Shown: positions 50,751 through 59,917, counted from the stretch's first letter. The stretch is 64,000 bases of DNA from CAZABC01 sp964483405 (GCA_964483405.1 CAZABC010000005.1:62001-126000), one strand, 5' to 3'. Notes: generated by a model from the sequence alone, not told the origin. Numbers and translations are program-made.

Positions 50751-52721
50751 TCAGCGGGACGGGTCGAGCGAGCTGAAGTAGTCGCGAACGAAGTCCTTGA
50801 GCGAGCTCGGGACGTATGAGCGGTCGAGGCTGGTCATCGCGTACGACTCGAAGTCGGCGAAGACGTCCGAGTACGGGACGTATGCGCCGTTGTCGACGCC
50901 CTGGCCGGACTGGTTGCCGGTCTGTGTCTGGCCGTCGCCGCCGGTGCCCGCGACGTAGCTCGGGTCGCCGGGCTTGCCGAGGCGGTCGAACGGGGCGAAG
51001 ACCGAGCCGAGATCCGGCCCCACGTCCGGCGGCTGGTTGCCACGGGTCGGGCCGCGGAAGCCGCCGGCGCTGCTGCCGCTGCCGAGATGACGGGCGTTCG
51101 ATCCGCCTCCGCCGAGCGAGCCCCCTCCCTGACCTTGTCCCTGGCCCTGGCCCTGACCTTGCCCCTGGCCCTGACCCTGGCCCTGACCTTGTCCTTGCCC
51201 CTGCCCCTGACCTTGCCCCTGACCTTGTCCCTGGCCCTGGCCCTGACCTTGCCCCTGACCTTGTCCCTGGCCCTGGCCCTGNNNNNNNNNNNNNNNNNNN
51301 NNNNNNNNNNNNNNNNNNNNNNNNNNNNNNNNNNNNNNNNNNNNNNNNNNNNNNNNNNNNNNNNNNNNNNNNNNNNNNNNNCCCTGGCCCTGACCTTGCC
51401 CCTGGCCGTCGGCGGGCCGACCGGCGTCGGCGAGCTGCCCGCGCGCGTCCTGGAGCCGCGACGCGGCCCGGGCGAGGTCACGCTGCTGGCCGACCTGGTC
51501 GTCGGCGCTGCCGAGCGAGTCGGAGAGCCGGCCGAGGGCATCGCGGGCACCGGCCGTGTCGCCGGCGGCGAGCCGAGCCGCCGCATCCCGGAGCGCGGTC
51601 GCGGCCGCACCATCGGCCTGACCCGCGATCGCCCCGAGCTCGGCGAGCGCGCGGGCGAGCTCCCTGCGCTCGGCGTCGGTCAGCTCGTCGAGCTCGTCGG
51701 CCGCCTTCTCGAGATCGTTCGCCGCCTCCTCGGGGTCGCCGGCGGGGTTGGCGTCCGTGTCCTTGGTCGCCGCTCGGGACAACCCGCGGCTCAGCGACGC
51801 AAGGGCGGAGGCGCGCTGCTCGTTCGCCGGGTCGATCCGGGCCCGCAGGTCGCCCTCCAGCTCCCCGAGCTTCGCGAGGTTCGCGTCGAGGTCGCCGGGG
51901 CGGTCGCGCAGCTGCCGGGCGAGCTCGCGGAGCTCGCGGGCCAGCTCCGAGCGCGGGTCGTCGGCCTCGGCTCCGGTCGCCTCGAGCTCTTCGGCGATCT
52001 CGTCGATCCGCTCGGCCTGCTCGCGGGCCGTCTCGCGCAGCTCGCGGTCGCGGGCGATCACGGCGTCCTGGGGGTTCGGCAGCAGGATGGCCGGTGCGAT
52101 GAGCAGCAGGGCCACGACGGCGACGAGCGCGGGCCTTCGGGCGAGCCGCGGCCGGAACAGGGAGGCCGGGACGACCCGGAGGACGGCGAGCGCGTCGCGC
52201 CGCTGCCGCCGGATGAACCGCTCGTGGACCGCGGCGTCGTCGAGCGACGTGGGCGCATCGGTCGCGTCGAGGTCGAGGTCGGCCGGCGACGGTCCGGCGT
52301 GGGCGGGCTCCGCGGCGGCGAGCTCGAGCGCGCTCGAGACGCGGTCGCCGAGCGCCCCCTCCGCGTCGACGGCCAGCGCCGTCTCGCCGAGCGACGGCCG
52401 GACCCGGACGATCGCGGCGAGGAGCCCGACGACGACGACGACCGGGATGGCCACGGCGATCGACGGGGCCGCCTCGAGCGGCAGGAAGCGGGCGAGCGTC
52501 CAGAGCGCGAGCTCCGCGACGGCCAGGACGGCCAGGGCGACCCAGGCGCGACGGGCGGTCCGGCGGAGCCACAGTCGCCGCTGGTGCGGTCGCAGCTCGG
52601 CACGGATCGCGCCCAGGTTCGGGTCGAGCGGTCCGGCGACCACGCGGGCCGGGTCGACCGGCACGCTCGGCGCCGGCTGCCGCTCGCGGCGGGCCGAACT
52701 CGGGAGACGGGGTCGGCGCAT
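50751..52721 (-). CDS. Membrane coiled-coil protein with Gln-Gly repeat (interrupted by assembly gap)
   Basis: At least 656 residues. Two membrane helices lie near residues 58-105 (VALAVLAVAELALWTLA, IAVAIPVVVVVGLLAAIV) and a third near 205-220 (ALVAVVALLLIAPAIL). Residues 225-430 are highly charged and predicted coiled coil (QAERIDEIAEELEATGAE, repeated ELARxL patterns). About residues 437-530 are Gln-Gly dipeptide repeats that contain the 100-N gap. The end is a conserved-looking globular region (DVGPDLGSVFAPFDRLGKP). The layout resembles DUF4175 proteins of MoxR/Bat clusters. The true length is unknown because of the gap. Confidence 0.75.
   Translation of the reverse strand: MRRPRLPSSARRERQPAPSVPVDPARVVAGPLDPNLGAIRAELRPHQRRLWLRRTARRAWVALAVLAVAELALWTLARFLPLEAAPSIAVAIPVVVVVGLLAAIVRVRPSLGETALAVDAEGALGDRVSSALELAAAEPAHAGPSPADLDLDATDAPTSLDDAAVHERFIRRQRRDALAVLRVVPASLFRPRLARRPALVAVVALLLIAPAILLPNPQDAVIARDRELRETAREQAERIDEIAEELEATGAEADDPRSELARELRELARQLRDRPGDLDANLAKLGELEGDLRARIDPANEQRASALASLSRGLSRAATKDTDANPAGDPEEAANDLEKAADELDELTDAERRELARALAELGAIAGQADGAAATALRDAAARLAAGDTAGARDALGRLSDSLGSADDQVGQQRDLARAASRLQDARGQLADAGRPADGQGQGQGQXXXXXXXXXXXXXXXXXXXXXXXXXXXXXXXXXXQGQGQGQGQGQGQGQGQGQGQGQGQGQGQGQGQGQGQGQGQGQGQGQGQGQGGGSLGGGGSNARHLGSGSSAGGFRGPTRGNQPPDVGPDLGSVFAPFDRLGKPGDPSYVAGTGGDGQTQTGNQSGQGVDNGAYVPYSDVFADFESYAMTSLDRSYVPSSLKDFVRDYFSSLDPSR
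51131..51411 (-). repeat. Gln-Gly coding tandem repeat
   Basis: Six-base units coding Gln-Gly (CAGGGC, CAAGGT, CAGGGA) fill both sides of the gap. Higher order is visible: a 36-base unit occurs exactly twice head to tail at 51205-51240 and 51241-51276 and a third begins at the gap. The repeat explains why the assembly broke here. Confidence 0.9.
51282..51381. other. Assembly gap of 100 N
   Basis: Exactly 100 undetermined bases, a common placeholder for unknown length, inside the tandem repeat. The reading frame shown across it may be by chance. Confidence 0.98.
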
Positions 52722-53878
52722 CAGGCGGCGCTCCTCGACTGGCGGCGACCGCGGCCCGGCAGGTGCGGCCGCCAGCGGCGGGACGGTGAGACGAGCTGGA
52801 CGGAGAGGACGACGAGCAGGGCCGACAGCGCGAGCCAGGCGGCCGCGAACCGCGGCCAGAACAGGTCCCGGCTCCCGGCGAACGGGTCCACCGGCTGGAC
52901 GATGACGTCGTTCACGACCATCCGGCCCACGCCGGTGTCACCCGGGATCGTGGTGTCTCCACGGATCGTGCCGTCGGCCGGAGCTGGCTCCGGGACGGGC
53001 GTGACGCCCGGCACCGCGTCGACGAAGACGGCCCGGCGCCCGACGATCTCGCCGATGAGGCTGCAGGACCAGCCGGTCGCGAGGTCGGTCCCGCACATGA
53101 CGTCGGCCTGGGCGACGAACGGGTTGAGCCAGAGGAGCGCCTGCGGCGCGCGGGTCGACGCCACGACCTGGCCGTCGTCGCGGACGGGCACGTTCGTCGT
53201 GCCCGGCGCCATCGTCGCCCAGAAGCCCCAGGCGAGGACCGAGCCGATCGTGACGGCAAGGACGACGGCGTACGTCAGCACGGTCGCCGCCTGGGTCCGC
53301 CGGACGAGCGCCGAGAAGAACAGGCCGAGCGTCCCGAACCCGATCGCCGTCACGAACAGGACGACGTAGCCGCGGACGAGGTCGTCCGGCGCGACGCCGC
53401 CGTAGACGAAGACGATCGCCGTCAGGGGCAGCGAGGCGGCGATGAGGAGGAAGACATAGACGAGCGCCGAGAGGAGCTTGCCGAGGACGATCCCGAGCGA
53501 GCTGATCGGAGTCGCGGTCAGCAGGTCGAACGTCTGCTTCTCGCGCTCGAGGCTGATCGAACCGGCCGTGAAGGCCGGGGCGAGGAGGACGATGAGGAGG
53601 GTCTCGAGGAGCAGCAGGGCGAGGAAGATCCCGCGGCCGATCTCGGCGGCGGCATAGTTGAAGCCGCCGTAGGACCCGGCGTACGTCCGCTCGAGGAAGG
53701 CCTGGATGGCCCAGGCGAAGCCCCCGACGAGGAGGAGGTAGACCGTCAGGACGACGAACGCCCGGCGGCCGCGCATCCGGCCCCGGAGCTCCTTGACGCC
53801 GACGGCGCCGATGCCCGACGCGACCCGGGCGATCGGCCCGGGCAGCCCGATCCGGCGGCGCTGCACGGCCACGGTCAT
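52721..53878 (-). CDS. ABC-2 type transporter permease
   Basis: A 385-residue permease. A cytoplasmic basic start with VGVKELRGRMRGRRAFVVL precedes a first helix LLLVGGFAWAIQAFL; five further helices follow and SLEREKQTFDLLTATPISSLGIVLGK is the usual coupling segment. A long outside loop near residues 230-345 separates the last two helices. The permease starts inside the ATPase stop (ATGA) and its stop overlaps the start of the coiled-coil gene. The substrate is unknown. Permeases of this kind next to MoxR clusters resemble GldF-like exporters. Confidence 0.88.
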   Translation of the reverse strand: MTVAVQRRRIGLPGPIARVASGIGAVGVKELRGRMRGRRAFVVLTVYLLLVGGFAWAIQAFLERTYAGSYGGFNYAAAEIGRGIFLALLLLETLLIVLLAPAFTAGSISLEREKQTFDLLTATPISSLGIVLGKLLSALVYVFLLIAASLPLTAIVFVYGGVAPDDLVRGYVVLFVTAIGFGTLGLFFSALVRRTQAATVLTYAVVLAVTIGSVLAWGFWATMAPGTTNVPVRDDGQVVASTRAPQALLWLNPFVAQADVMCGTDLATGWSCSLIGEIVGRRAVFVDAVPGVTPVPEPAPADGTIRGDTTIPGDTGVGRMVVNDVIVQPVDPFAGSRDLFWPRFAAAWLALSALLVVLSVQLVSPSRRWRPHLPGRGRRQSRSAA

Positions 53879-54834
53879 CGCCCGGCCTCCGGCTCGTCGA
53901 CGGCGGTGATCTGGAGGAAGAGCTCCTCGAGGTCGCTGGCGGCGCGACTGAAGGAGGCGATCGCGACGCCGGATCCGACGGCCGCCGCCAGCAGGCGGGC
54001 GGCTCCCTCGTCGTCGCCCCGGAAGCCGATCTCGATGGTGTCCTCGCCGAGGGCGGTCGCCGAGGCGACCTCGGGATCCATGGCGAAGACGACCCGGGCC
54101 CGCTCCAGCGCCTCGGCGTCGCCGAGGATCCGGGCCCGAAGCACGGCACCGACCCGGAGCCGGCGCTCGATGTCGGTCACCCGGCCGGCCGCGAGGACGC
54201 GCCCCCGGTCGATGATCGCGACGCTCGTGCAGAGCTCCTCGAGCTCGGGCAGGATGTGGCTGCTGATGAGGATCGTCTTGCCGAGGGCACGCAGCTCGCG
54301 GAGGAGCTCGCGCAGCTCGACCCGGGCCCGGGGGTCGAGACCCGACGCGGGCTCGTCGAGGAGCAGGACGGCCGGGTCGTGGACCAGGGCATGGGCGAGG
54401 CAGAGCCGCTGCTGCATCCCGCGCGAGAGGCCGGCGACGTAGGCGTCGCGCTTCGCGGCGAGGTCCACGAGCTCGAGCAGGTCGCCGATGATCCGGCGTC
54501 GCCGGTCGGCCGGGATCCCGTAGCAGCGGGCGAAGAAGTCCAGGTACTCCCAGACCTTCATGTCGTCGTAGACGCCGAAGGTGTCCGGCATGTAGCCGAT
54601 GACGCGCCGGACCGCGTCGGGGTTCCGACGGACCGACTCGCCCGCGACCTGCGCGTCGCCGCCGGTCGCCTCGAGCAGCGTCGCGAGGATCCGGAGCGTC
54701 GTCGTCTTGCCGGCCCCGTTCGGGCCGACGAGGCCGAAGATCTCGCCGGGCTCGATCGAGAGGTCGATCCCGGCCACCGCGAGCGTCCCGTCGTAGCGCT
54801 TGACCAGCCCCTCGGTGGCGACGATCGCGGTCAT
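53875..54834 (-). CDS. ABC transporter ATPase (ABC-2 export type)
   Basis: A 319-residue cassette of the CcmA/NatA class. It has Walker A GPNGAGKTTTL, a Q-loop region in IGYMPDTFGVYDDMKV, signature LSRGMQQR, Walker B VLLLDEPASGLDP and H-loop SSHILPEL, followed by a C-terminal extension of about 90 residues. It energizes the permease encoded next. Both ends overlap neighbouring genes by four bases, so the first three genes of the cluster are tightly coupled. Confidence 0.92.
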   Translation of the reverse strand: MTAIVATEGLVKRYDGTLAVAGIDLSIEPGEIFGLVGPNGAGKTTTLRILATLLEATGGDAQVAGESVRRNPDAVRRVIGYMPDTFGVYDDMKVWEYLDFFARCYGIPADRRRRIIGDLLELVDLAAKRDAYVAGLSRGMQQRLCLAHALVHDPAVLLLDEPASGLDPRARVELRELLRELRALGKTILISSHILPELEELCTSVAIIDRGRVLAAGRVTDIERRLRVGAVLRARILGDAEALERARVVFAMDPEVASATALGEDTIEIGFRGDDEGAARLLAAAVGSGVAIASFSRAASDLEELFLQITAVDEPEAGR

Positions 54835-57272
54835 TCGACGGTCCCCTCGATCCGCACGGAGAACTGGAAGCCGACCCCGTCGGGCCGCTCGTTCTGGAAG
54901 CGCACCCAGACCGTGCCCGACGTCGCGTCGACGTACCGGGCCGGGTCGGCGACGGCGTAGGATCGCCCGCCCTCGAGGTGCGGCAGGGCCATCCACGTCG
55001 ACGTCTCGAGGTCGAGGATCTCGGTCTCCGGCAGGAAGTCGTCGGAGAGGCCCTCGCACGGCTGCTGGAGGCAGGGCTCGGGCGACGCGGCCGGTCCGGT
55101 CGGCTCGATCGGCTCCGGCTGCGGGACGTCGACACCGCTCGAGTTCATCGTCAGGACGAGCCCGGTCGCCTCGATGGAGCCGCTCATGCCGATCGGCCGG
55201 TAGGCCATCGTCAGCGAGCCCTGGCCGAAGTTCACCGTCATCGGGTCCTTCGAGAAGAAGGGTGCGTCGACCGAGACGACCGAGGCCCGGACCATGTCGC
55301 CCGCGTAGGCGACCGCCCCGCTCGTTTCGAGCCCGAGCGGCAGGTGATAGAGGACCGTTGCGGTCCGCTGCGGCACGTGGCCGGCGACGTCCGCCGCCAG
55401 CGGCGCGGCGTCGCTGAAGGCGAGGAGGACCGGGCCGTCGGCCGGCAGAGTGCCCGAGAAGCCGAACTGCGGATCGTAGGTCAGCTGGTCGATCAGGCTC
55501 CGCCGGACCGACCCGCGGATCTGCGAGTCGGTGGACGCCTCGAAGCCGAGCTGGCCGAGGATCTTCTCCGACAGCGTCGGCCAGGGCTGCTGCGAGACCA
55601 GCTGGAGCGAGACGGTCGCCGTCGCGCCCGGCTCGAGCCGCTCGAGGACGGCGACGTTGCCGCCGATGACGAGGGCGGGCTGGTCGAGGGCGATGTCCGA
55701 GGTGTTGCGGACCGTGCCGCTGAGGGTCGACCCGTCGAGCCGCAGGTCGGCCTCGAGGGTCGGCACCACGAGCGGCACCTCGGCCCGGACCGTCCGCATC
55801 GAGCCGTACCCGACGGCGAGGTCCCGGACGTAGGCCGGGTCGCCCTGGACGATGTCGAGCGTCGTCGCACCCGCGTTGCCCCCGAAGAAGTCGCCGCTGA
55901 TCGGGGCGCTGAGCAGCGCGCCACCCGGGATCATCAGCTGGTACGTCGTCCGCGAGGGTGACAGGACACCGACGTAGACGAAGCCCGCGCCGCGGCCCGT
56001 CTCGGGCGAGCCCCGGACGATCGCGACCTCGTTGACGATGACGTCGCTCCCACGGAGGGTCGCTCCGAAGGCGTAGGCGCCGACCGTGAACCCGACGATG
56101 AGGGCGGGCACCGTGACCCACGCCCACTCGCGCCGGTCGAGCCGGCGCAGGACCAGGTAGGTCACCGGTCCGACGAGGACGATGTACGCCCCGAGCAGGA
56201 GGATCAGGACCCCGATCGGCGGCAGTGCGACCGACGGGAGCTGGGAGACGGCCTGGAGCAGCTGCGAGTCGTCGGTCATCGGCGAGACCATGGCGCCGCC
56301 GCGCGGGGGCAGGACCCGCCGCCAGAGCGTGTCCGCGCCATCCTCCTCGGCCAGCCACCCGGTCGTCGGGTCGAAGCCGAGGAGCGTGACCGCGCCGGCG
56401 CCGATCGCGACCTCGGCGGCGATCGTCCGGTCGCCGACGACCGCAAGGCTCCGACCGCGGATGAGCTCGCCCGCCAGCGCCGGGAGGTCGCCGGCGCCAT
56501 CGGGCGCGGCACCCACGAGGCCGGTCAGGGCGTCGGGCGGCGCATCGATCGTGGAGAGCGGCTCGAACGGGAGCAGCTCGGCGGGAAGGCCGAGGACGGG
56601 ATCGGCGCCGTTCGCTCCGGCGACGACGACGAGCCGGCCGCCGCTGGCGACCCAGGTCGCGAGCGCCGCTCGCTGGTCGGTCGAGAGCAGGTCGGCGTCG
56701 ACGTCCTGCCAGACGATCCGGTCGAGCGCGGACCACGCCTCCGGCCGCTCCGGAAGGTCGGCGGGCTCGAGGCTGATGACGCCGGTGCCGACGCCGGTCG
56801 CGCTCTGCAGCAGCTCGATCGTGCCGGCGAGCCGCTGGGGGCGCTCGGCGACGATGCCGACGACGAGCTGGGCCGGATCGTGGATCGAGACCTCGATCGG
56901 CTGCTCGAACAGCGTCCGGCCCTCGCTCGACAGGACGACGCTGAGGCGGCTCCCGGCGGCCGGCGACTGGGCGTGGATCACGTAGCGCTTGCTGCTCTGG
57001 GTCGGCAGGTCGACCGGGACCGAGAAGCGGGTCTGGCCGGAGGTCCCGCCGGCGAGTCGGAGCTCGCCGACGACCGGAGGGCCATCATTCGAGAGCAGGA
57101 CCTCGACGGCGACCCAGGCGCCGGCGCGGGAGCTCCCGTCGAGCAGCGGCCGAGCCGTCATCCGGAGGTCGTCGGCCGCCACGACCGGCGTGGCGACGAG
57201 CCCGACGAGCAGCGCCGCCCCGAGGGTGGCGACCGCGAGGGCGCGACGGGGGCGGAGCGGTGAGCGCGGCAC
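54831..57272 (-). CDS. Large exported membrane protein, first gene of the MoxR cluster
   Basis: An 813-residue protein. A signal peptide (ALAVATLGAALLVGLVATPVVAA) is followed by an outside beta-rich region to about residue 340. This region contains a GATase/DUF4350-like part (LDRIVWQDVDADLLSTDQRAALATWVASGGRLVVV). Two membrane helices lie near 347-372 (PIGVLILLLGAYIVLVGPVTYLVL) and 383-402. A second outside part of about 400 residues follows with no anchor. The GTG start has AGGAGAG upstream. With the ABC exporter encoded next it recalls GldG-like partners, but the similarity is structural only. Confidence 0.82.
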   Translation of the reverse strand: MPRSPLRPRRALAVATLGAALLVGLVATPVVAADDLRMTARPLLDGSSRAGAWVAVEVLLSNDGPPVVGELRLAGGTSGQTRFSVPVDLPTQSSKRYVIHAQSPAAGSRLSVVLSSEGRTLFEQPIEVSIHDPAQLVVGIVAERPQRLAGTIELLQSATGVGTGVISLEPADLPERPEAWSALDRIVWQDVDADLLSTDQRAALATWVASGGRLVVVAGANGADPVLGLPAELLPFEPLSTIDAPPDALTGLVGAAPDGAGDLPALAGELIRGRSLAVVGDRTIAAEVAIGAGAVTLLGFDPTTGWLAEEDGADTLWRRVLPPRGGAMVSPMTDDSQLLQAVSQLPSVALPPIGVLILLLGAYIVLVGPVTYLVLRRLDRREWAWVTVPALIVGFTVGAYAFGATLRGSDVIVNEVAIVRGSPETGRGAGFVYVGVLSPSRTTYQLMIPGGALLSAPISGDFFGGNAGATTLDIVQGDPAYVRDLAVGYGSMRTVRAEVPLVVPTLEADLRLDGSTLSGTVRNTSDIALDQPALVIGGNVAVLERLEPGATATVSLQLVSQQPWPTLSEKILGQLGFEASTDSQIRGSVRRSLIDQLTYDPQFGFSGTLPADGPVLLAFSDAAPLAADVAGHVPQRTATVLYHLPLGLETSGAVAYAGDMVRASVVSVDAPFFSKDPMTVNFGQGSLTMAYRPIGMSGSIEATGLVLTMNSSGVDVPQPEPIEPTGPAASPEPCLQQPCEGLSDDFLPETEILDLETSTWMALPHLEGGRSYAVADPARYVDATSGTVWVRFQNERPDGVGFQFSVRIEGTVE

Positions 57273-57493
57273 GGTCTCTCCTGCGGGGGGTCACTCCGTT
57301 CGCGGGACTGACGCGCGGGGGCGCCGGAAAGTTGCACCGATGCTACCGCCCCGCCCCCGCCCACATGGGGCCGACCGACCGGTCGCGCCTCGCGGGCGGC
57401 TGTCGTACCATGCCCCCGCCCACGACCTGCCGTGGCGCGACCCGGCGGCACCCGCTCGCCCCGGGCCGGCGCGCGGCCCGCACCGAGGGGTCC

Positions 57494-58816
57494 GTGCCCG
57501 TCTTCCGCGCCTTCCGAGCGCTGCGCTACGCCACCGACGCCGTCCAGGACCTCGGCCGCGTGGTCGCGCCACCCTACGACGTCATCTCGCCGCCCGATGG
57601 GGCCGCGCTGCTGGCGCGCGATCCGCGCAACGTCGTCCGGCTCGACCTGCCGGCGAGCGAGCCGGCCGACGAGCCCGAGGCGCGCTATCGCCGGGCGGCC
57701 CGGACGCTGGCCGAGTGGCGCTCCGACGGCACCCTGCGGAAGGATCCCCGCCCATCGGTCTACCTGTACGAGCAGCGCTATCGTGTCCCCGACACGACCC
57801 TCGAGCGGACCCAGCTGGGCTGGTTCGCCCGGCTGCGGCTCGAGCCGTTCGGTCCGGGCAGCGGCGTCCGGCCGCACGAGCGGACGCTCGCCGGACCCAA
57901 GGAGGATCGCTACCGCCTGCTCCGGGCGACCGGTGCGAACACGAGCCCGGTCGTCGTCCTGTACGACGACGCCTCGGGTCGGTCGTCGGCGATCCTCGCG
58001 ACGCTCGCCGCCGTCGCGCCGGACGTGGCCGTCGTCGTCGACGACGTCCGCCACCGGCTGTGGGCGGTCGAGGCGCGGCCGGACGACGGGCGCGGCGCCC
58101 TCGCGCTCGAGCTGCTCGAGCTCGCCGGTCGGGCGCCGGTGACGATCGCCGACGGCCACCACCGGTACGAGACGGCGCTGCGCTACCGCGACGAGCGACG
58201 GATGACCCGCTCGTGCGAGGAGGACCCGGCGTTCGACTACCTGCTCGCCCTCGCCCTCGACGTGGCGGCCGGACCCCTGACCGTCCTCCCGACGCACCGT
58301 GTCATCCGCGGGCTCGACGACGACGCGGTCGAGCGGCTCCTCGCCGGTGCCCGGGCGTTCTTCGATGTCGACGCGGAGGACGCGGCCGCGGTCATGGCGG
58401 CGATGGCGCCCGGGTCGGCGCCCGCCGGCGGGGGCCGGTTCGGCCTCCTCACCCGGCGCGGCTCGGCCATCCTGACCGCCCGACGCGAGGCCTTCGAGGC
58501 GGTCATGCCCGCCGCCGGTCCCGCGGCCCGGGCGCTCGACGTCTCGCTCCTCGGCCTCGCCATCGAGCGGCTCTGCGGCATCGATCCGGCCGCGGTCGCG
58601 GCGGGCGAGCGGGTCGCCTACACGAAGTCGATCGACGAGGCGGCGGCGTGGGTCCACGATGCGACCGACGGCACCGATGTCGCGTTCCTGCTCGACCCGA
58701 CGCCGGTCGCCTCGATCGTCGCCGTCGCCGCCGCCGGCGAGGTGATGCCGCAGAAGTCGACCTACTTCTACCCGAAGGCCCTGACCGGCCTCGTCATCAA
58801 CCCGCTCGAGTGGTGA
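57494..58816 (+). CDS. DUF1015-family protein
   Basis: A 440-residue protein of the DUF1015 family (sometimes called HTH-like or SerK-like). It has the typical beginning FRALRYA...VVAPPYDVISP, then YLYEQRY, VRPHERTLAGPKEDRYRLL, the core motif IADGHHRYETALRYRDE and the end VMPQKSTYFYPKALTGLVINPL. Some members are ADP-dependent serine kinases (SerK), so a small-molecule kinase role is possible. The GTG at 57494 follows GAGGGG; an in-frame ATG 28 codons earlier is less likely. TACCAT at 57406-57411 is a possible -10. Confidence 0.9.
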   Translation: MPVFRAFRALRYATDAVQDLGRVVAPPYDVISPPDGAALLARDPRNVVRLDLPASEPADEPEARYRRAARTLAEWRSDGTLRKDPRPSVYLYEQRYRVPDTTLERTQLGWFARLRLEPFGPGSGVRPHERTLAGPKEDRYRLLRATGANTSPVVVLYDDASGRSSAILATLAAVAPDVAVVVDDVRHRLWAVEARPDDGRGALALELLELAGRAPVTIADGHHRYETALRYRDERRMTRSCEEDPAFDYLLALALDVAAGPLTVLPTHRVIRGLDDDAVERLLAGARAFFDVDAEDAAAVMAAMAPGSAPAGGGRFGLLTRRGSAILTARREAFEAVMPAAGPAARALDVSLLGLAIERLCGIDPAAVAAGERVAYTKSIDEAAAWVHDATDGTDVAFLLDPTPVASIVAVAAAGEVMPQKSTYFYPKALTGLVINPLEW

Positions 58817-58820
58817 TCGC

Positions 58821-59711
58821 GTGGACACGTCGAACGACCCGCCGCTGACCGACGGCCCCCTGGCCCGCCCGGGCGGTGGCTCGGGCAACGGCAAGCCCGT
58901 CCGCAAGGACGAGCTCGAGATCGCCGAGCGGGGCGTGTACGTGGAGTCGTGGCTGCCGGAGCGGAAGTCCCGCCGCCGGCCGCTCGTCCTCGTCCACGGC
59001 GAGCTGGCGGGTTCGTGGGTCTGGGAGCGGTGGCTTCACCACTTCGCCGCGCGCGGCTGGGAGGGCCACGCGGTCAACCTCCAGAACCACTACTGGTCCA
59101 CGGCCGCGGACCCCGCCGACCTGTCGATCGAGACGTATACCGAGGACGTCATCGCCGTCCTCGAGCGCTTCGGGCCGAACGCGGTCGCGGTCGGCCACGG
59201 GCTCGGCGGACTGCTCGCCCTCAAGGCGGCCGAGCGCCATCCCGTGTCGGCCCTCGTCCTGCTGAGCCCCGAGCCGCCCCGCGAGCTGCGGATCCCCGCC
59301 CGCGCCCACCAGCTCCAGGAGGTGCCCGACGCCTACGGCCGCGCCCAGGTCGGCTGGGCGACGCTGCCCGAGCGGCTCCTCCGCGACCACCGCGACCTCA
59401 CCCTCGCCGACGTCCTCCGGATCCAGCACCTCCTCGGCCAGAAGCCGCACGAGTCTGGCCGGGCGCGGCGGCAGGTCCTCGCCGGCGTCCCGATCGACCG
59501 CCGTGCCCTGCCCGAGGTCCCGGCCCTGGTGATCGGGGCGGGGCTCGACCGGACCGTGCCCGAGCCGGCCGCCGAGCGCGTGGCCGAGTGGCTCGGGGCG
59601 GCGTACGAGCCGTTCGGGGCCCACTCGCACTACGGGCTCGTGCTCGGCGAGCGGAGCTACCAGCAGGTCGCCGAGGCGGTCCGGGTCTTCCTCGAGACGC
59701 ACCGGCTGTAG
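58821..59711 (+). CDS. Alpha/beta-hydrolase-fold protein lacking the nucleophilic serine
   Basis: A 296-residue alpha/beta-hydrolase-fold protein. The oxyanion strand is LVLVHGELAGSWVWERWL, and the elbow, normally GxSxG, reads GHGLGG near residue 130: the serine is glycine (codon GGG). The acid region VIGAGLDRTVPE and the histidine region GAHSHYGLVLGE are kept. It is therefore either a non-catalytic member or one using another nucleophile. The GTG is four bases after the DUF1015 stop, so the two genes are co-transcribed. No signal or membrane helix is present. Confidence 0.85.
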   Translation: MDTSNDPPLTDGPLARPGGGSGNGKPVRKDELEIAERGVYVESWLPERKSRRRPLVLVHGELAGSWVWERWLHHFAARGWEGHAVNLQNHYWSTAADPADLSIETYTEDVIAVLERFGPNAVAVGHGLGGLLALKAAERHPVSALVLLSPEPPRELRIPARAHQLQEVPDAYGRAQVGWATLPERLLRDHRDLTLADVLRIQHLLGQKPHESGRARRQVLAGVPIDRRALPEVPALVIGAGLDRTVPEPAAERVAEWLGAAYEPFGAHSHYGLVLGERSYQQVAEAVRVFLETHRL

Positions 59712-59732
59712 GGCTCCGCCGGCTCGCCGGGC

Positions 59733-59763
59733 TTGCGAGCCATCCGGCGACCCGTGCTATCAT
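59733..59763 (+). promoter_or_regulatory. Candidate promoter of tRNA-Glu
   Basis: TTGCGA (59733-59738) and TATCAT (59758-59763), preceded by TGC (extended -10 style), lie 36 bases before the tRNA. The spacer of 19 bases is long. Confidence 0.45.
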
Positions 59764-59799
59764 CCCGCCCGGTCCGAGCCGCGGTCCCGCGGCCGACGC

Positions 59800-59876
59800 G
59801 CCGCATTCGTCTAGAGGCCTAGGACACCGCCCTCTCAAGGCGGAGATCACCGGTTCGAATCCGGTATGCGGTACCA
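59800..59876 (+). tRNA. tRNA-Glu, anticodon CTC
   Basis: The acceptor GCCGCAT pairs with ATGCGGT (first pair G-U), followed by A and an encoded CCA (59874-59876). The anticodon stem CCGCC/GGCGG encloses CTCTCAA, anticodon CTC for glutamate. The TPsiC arm is CCGGTTCGAATCCGG. A hairpin terminator follows. Confidence 0.95.
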
Positions 59877-59889
59877 ACCGAACACCTCG

Positions 59890-59917
59890 ACGCCCCCGGA
59901 CCGCGCCCCGGGGGCGT
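59890..59917 (+). terminator. Terminator after tRNA-Glu
   Basis: ACGCCCCCGG (59890-59899) and CCGGGGGCGT (59908-59917) form a 10-bp stem with an 8-base loop, then TACCGTTT. It lies 14 bases after the tRNA 3' end. Confidence 0.75.

Noticed and set aside
51087..51411. CRISPR-like look of the repeated region near the N gap
   Set aside because: Units are six bases and continuous with no spacers, and they code Gln-Gly in frame. This is a coding tandem repeat.
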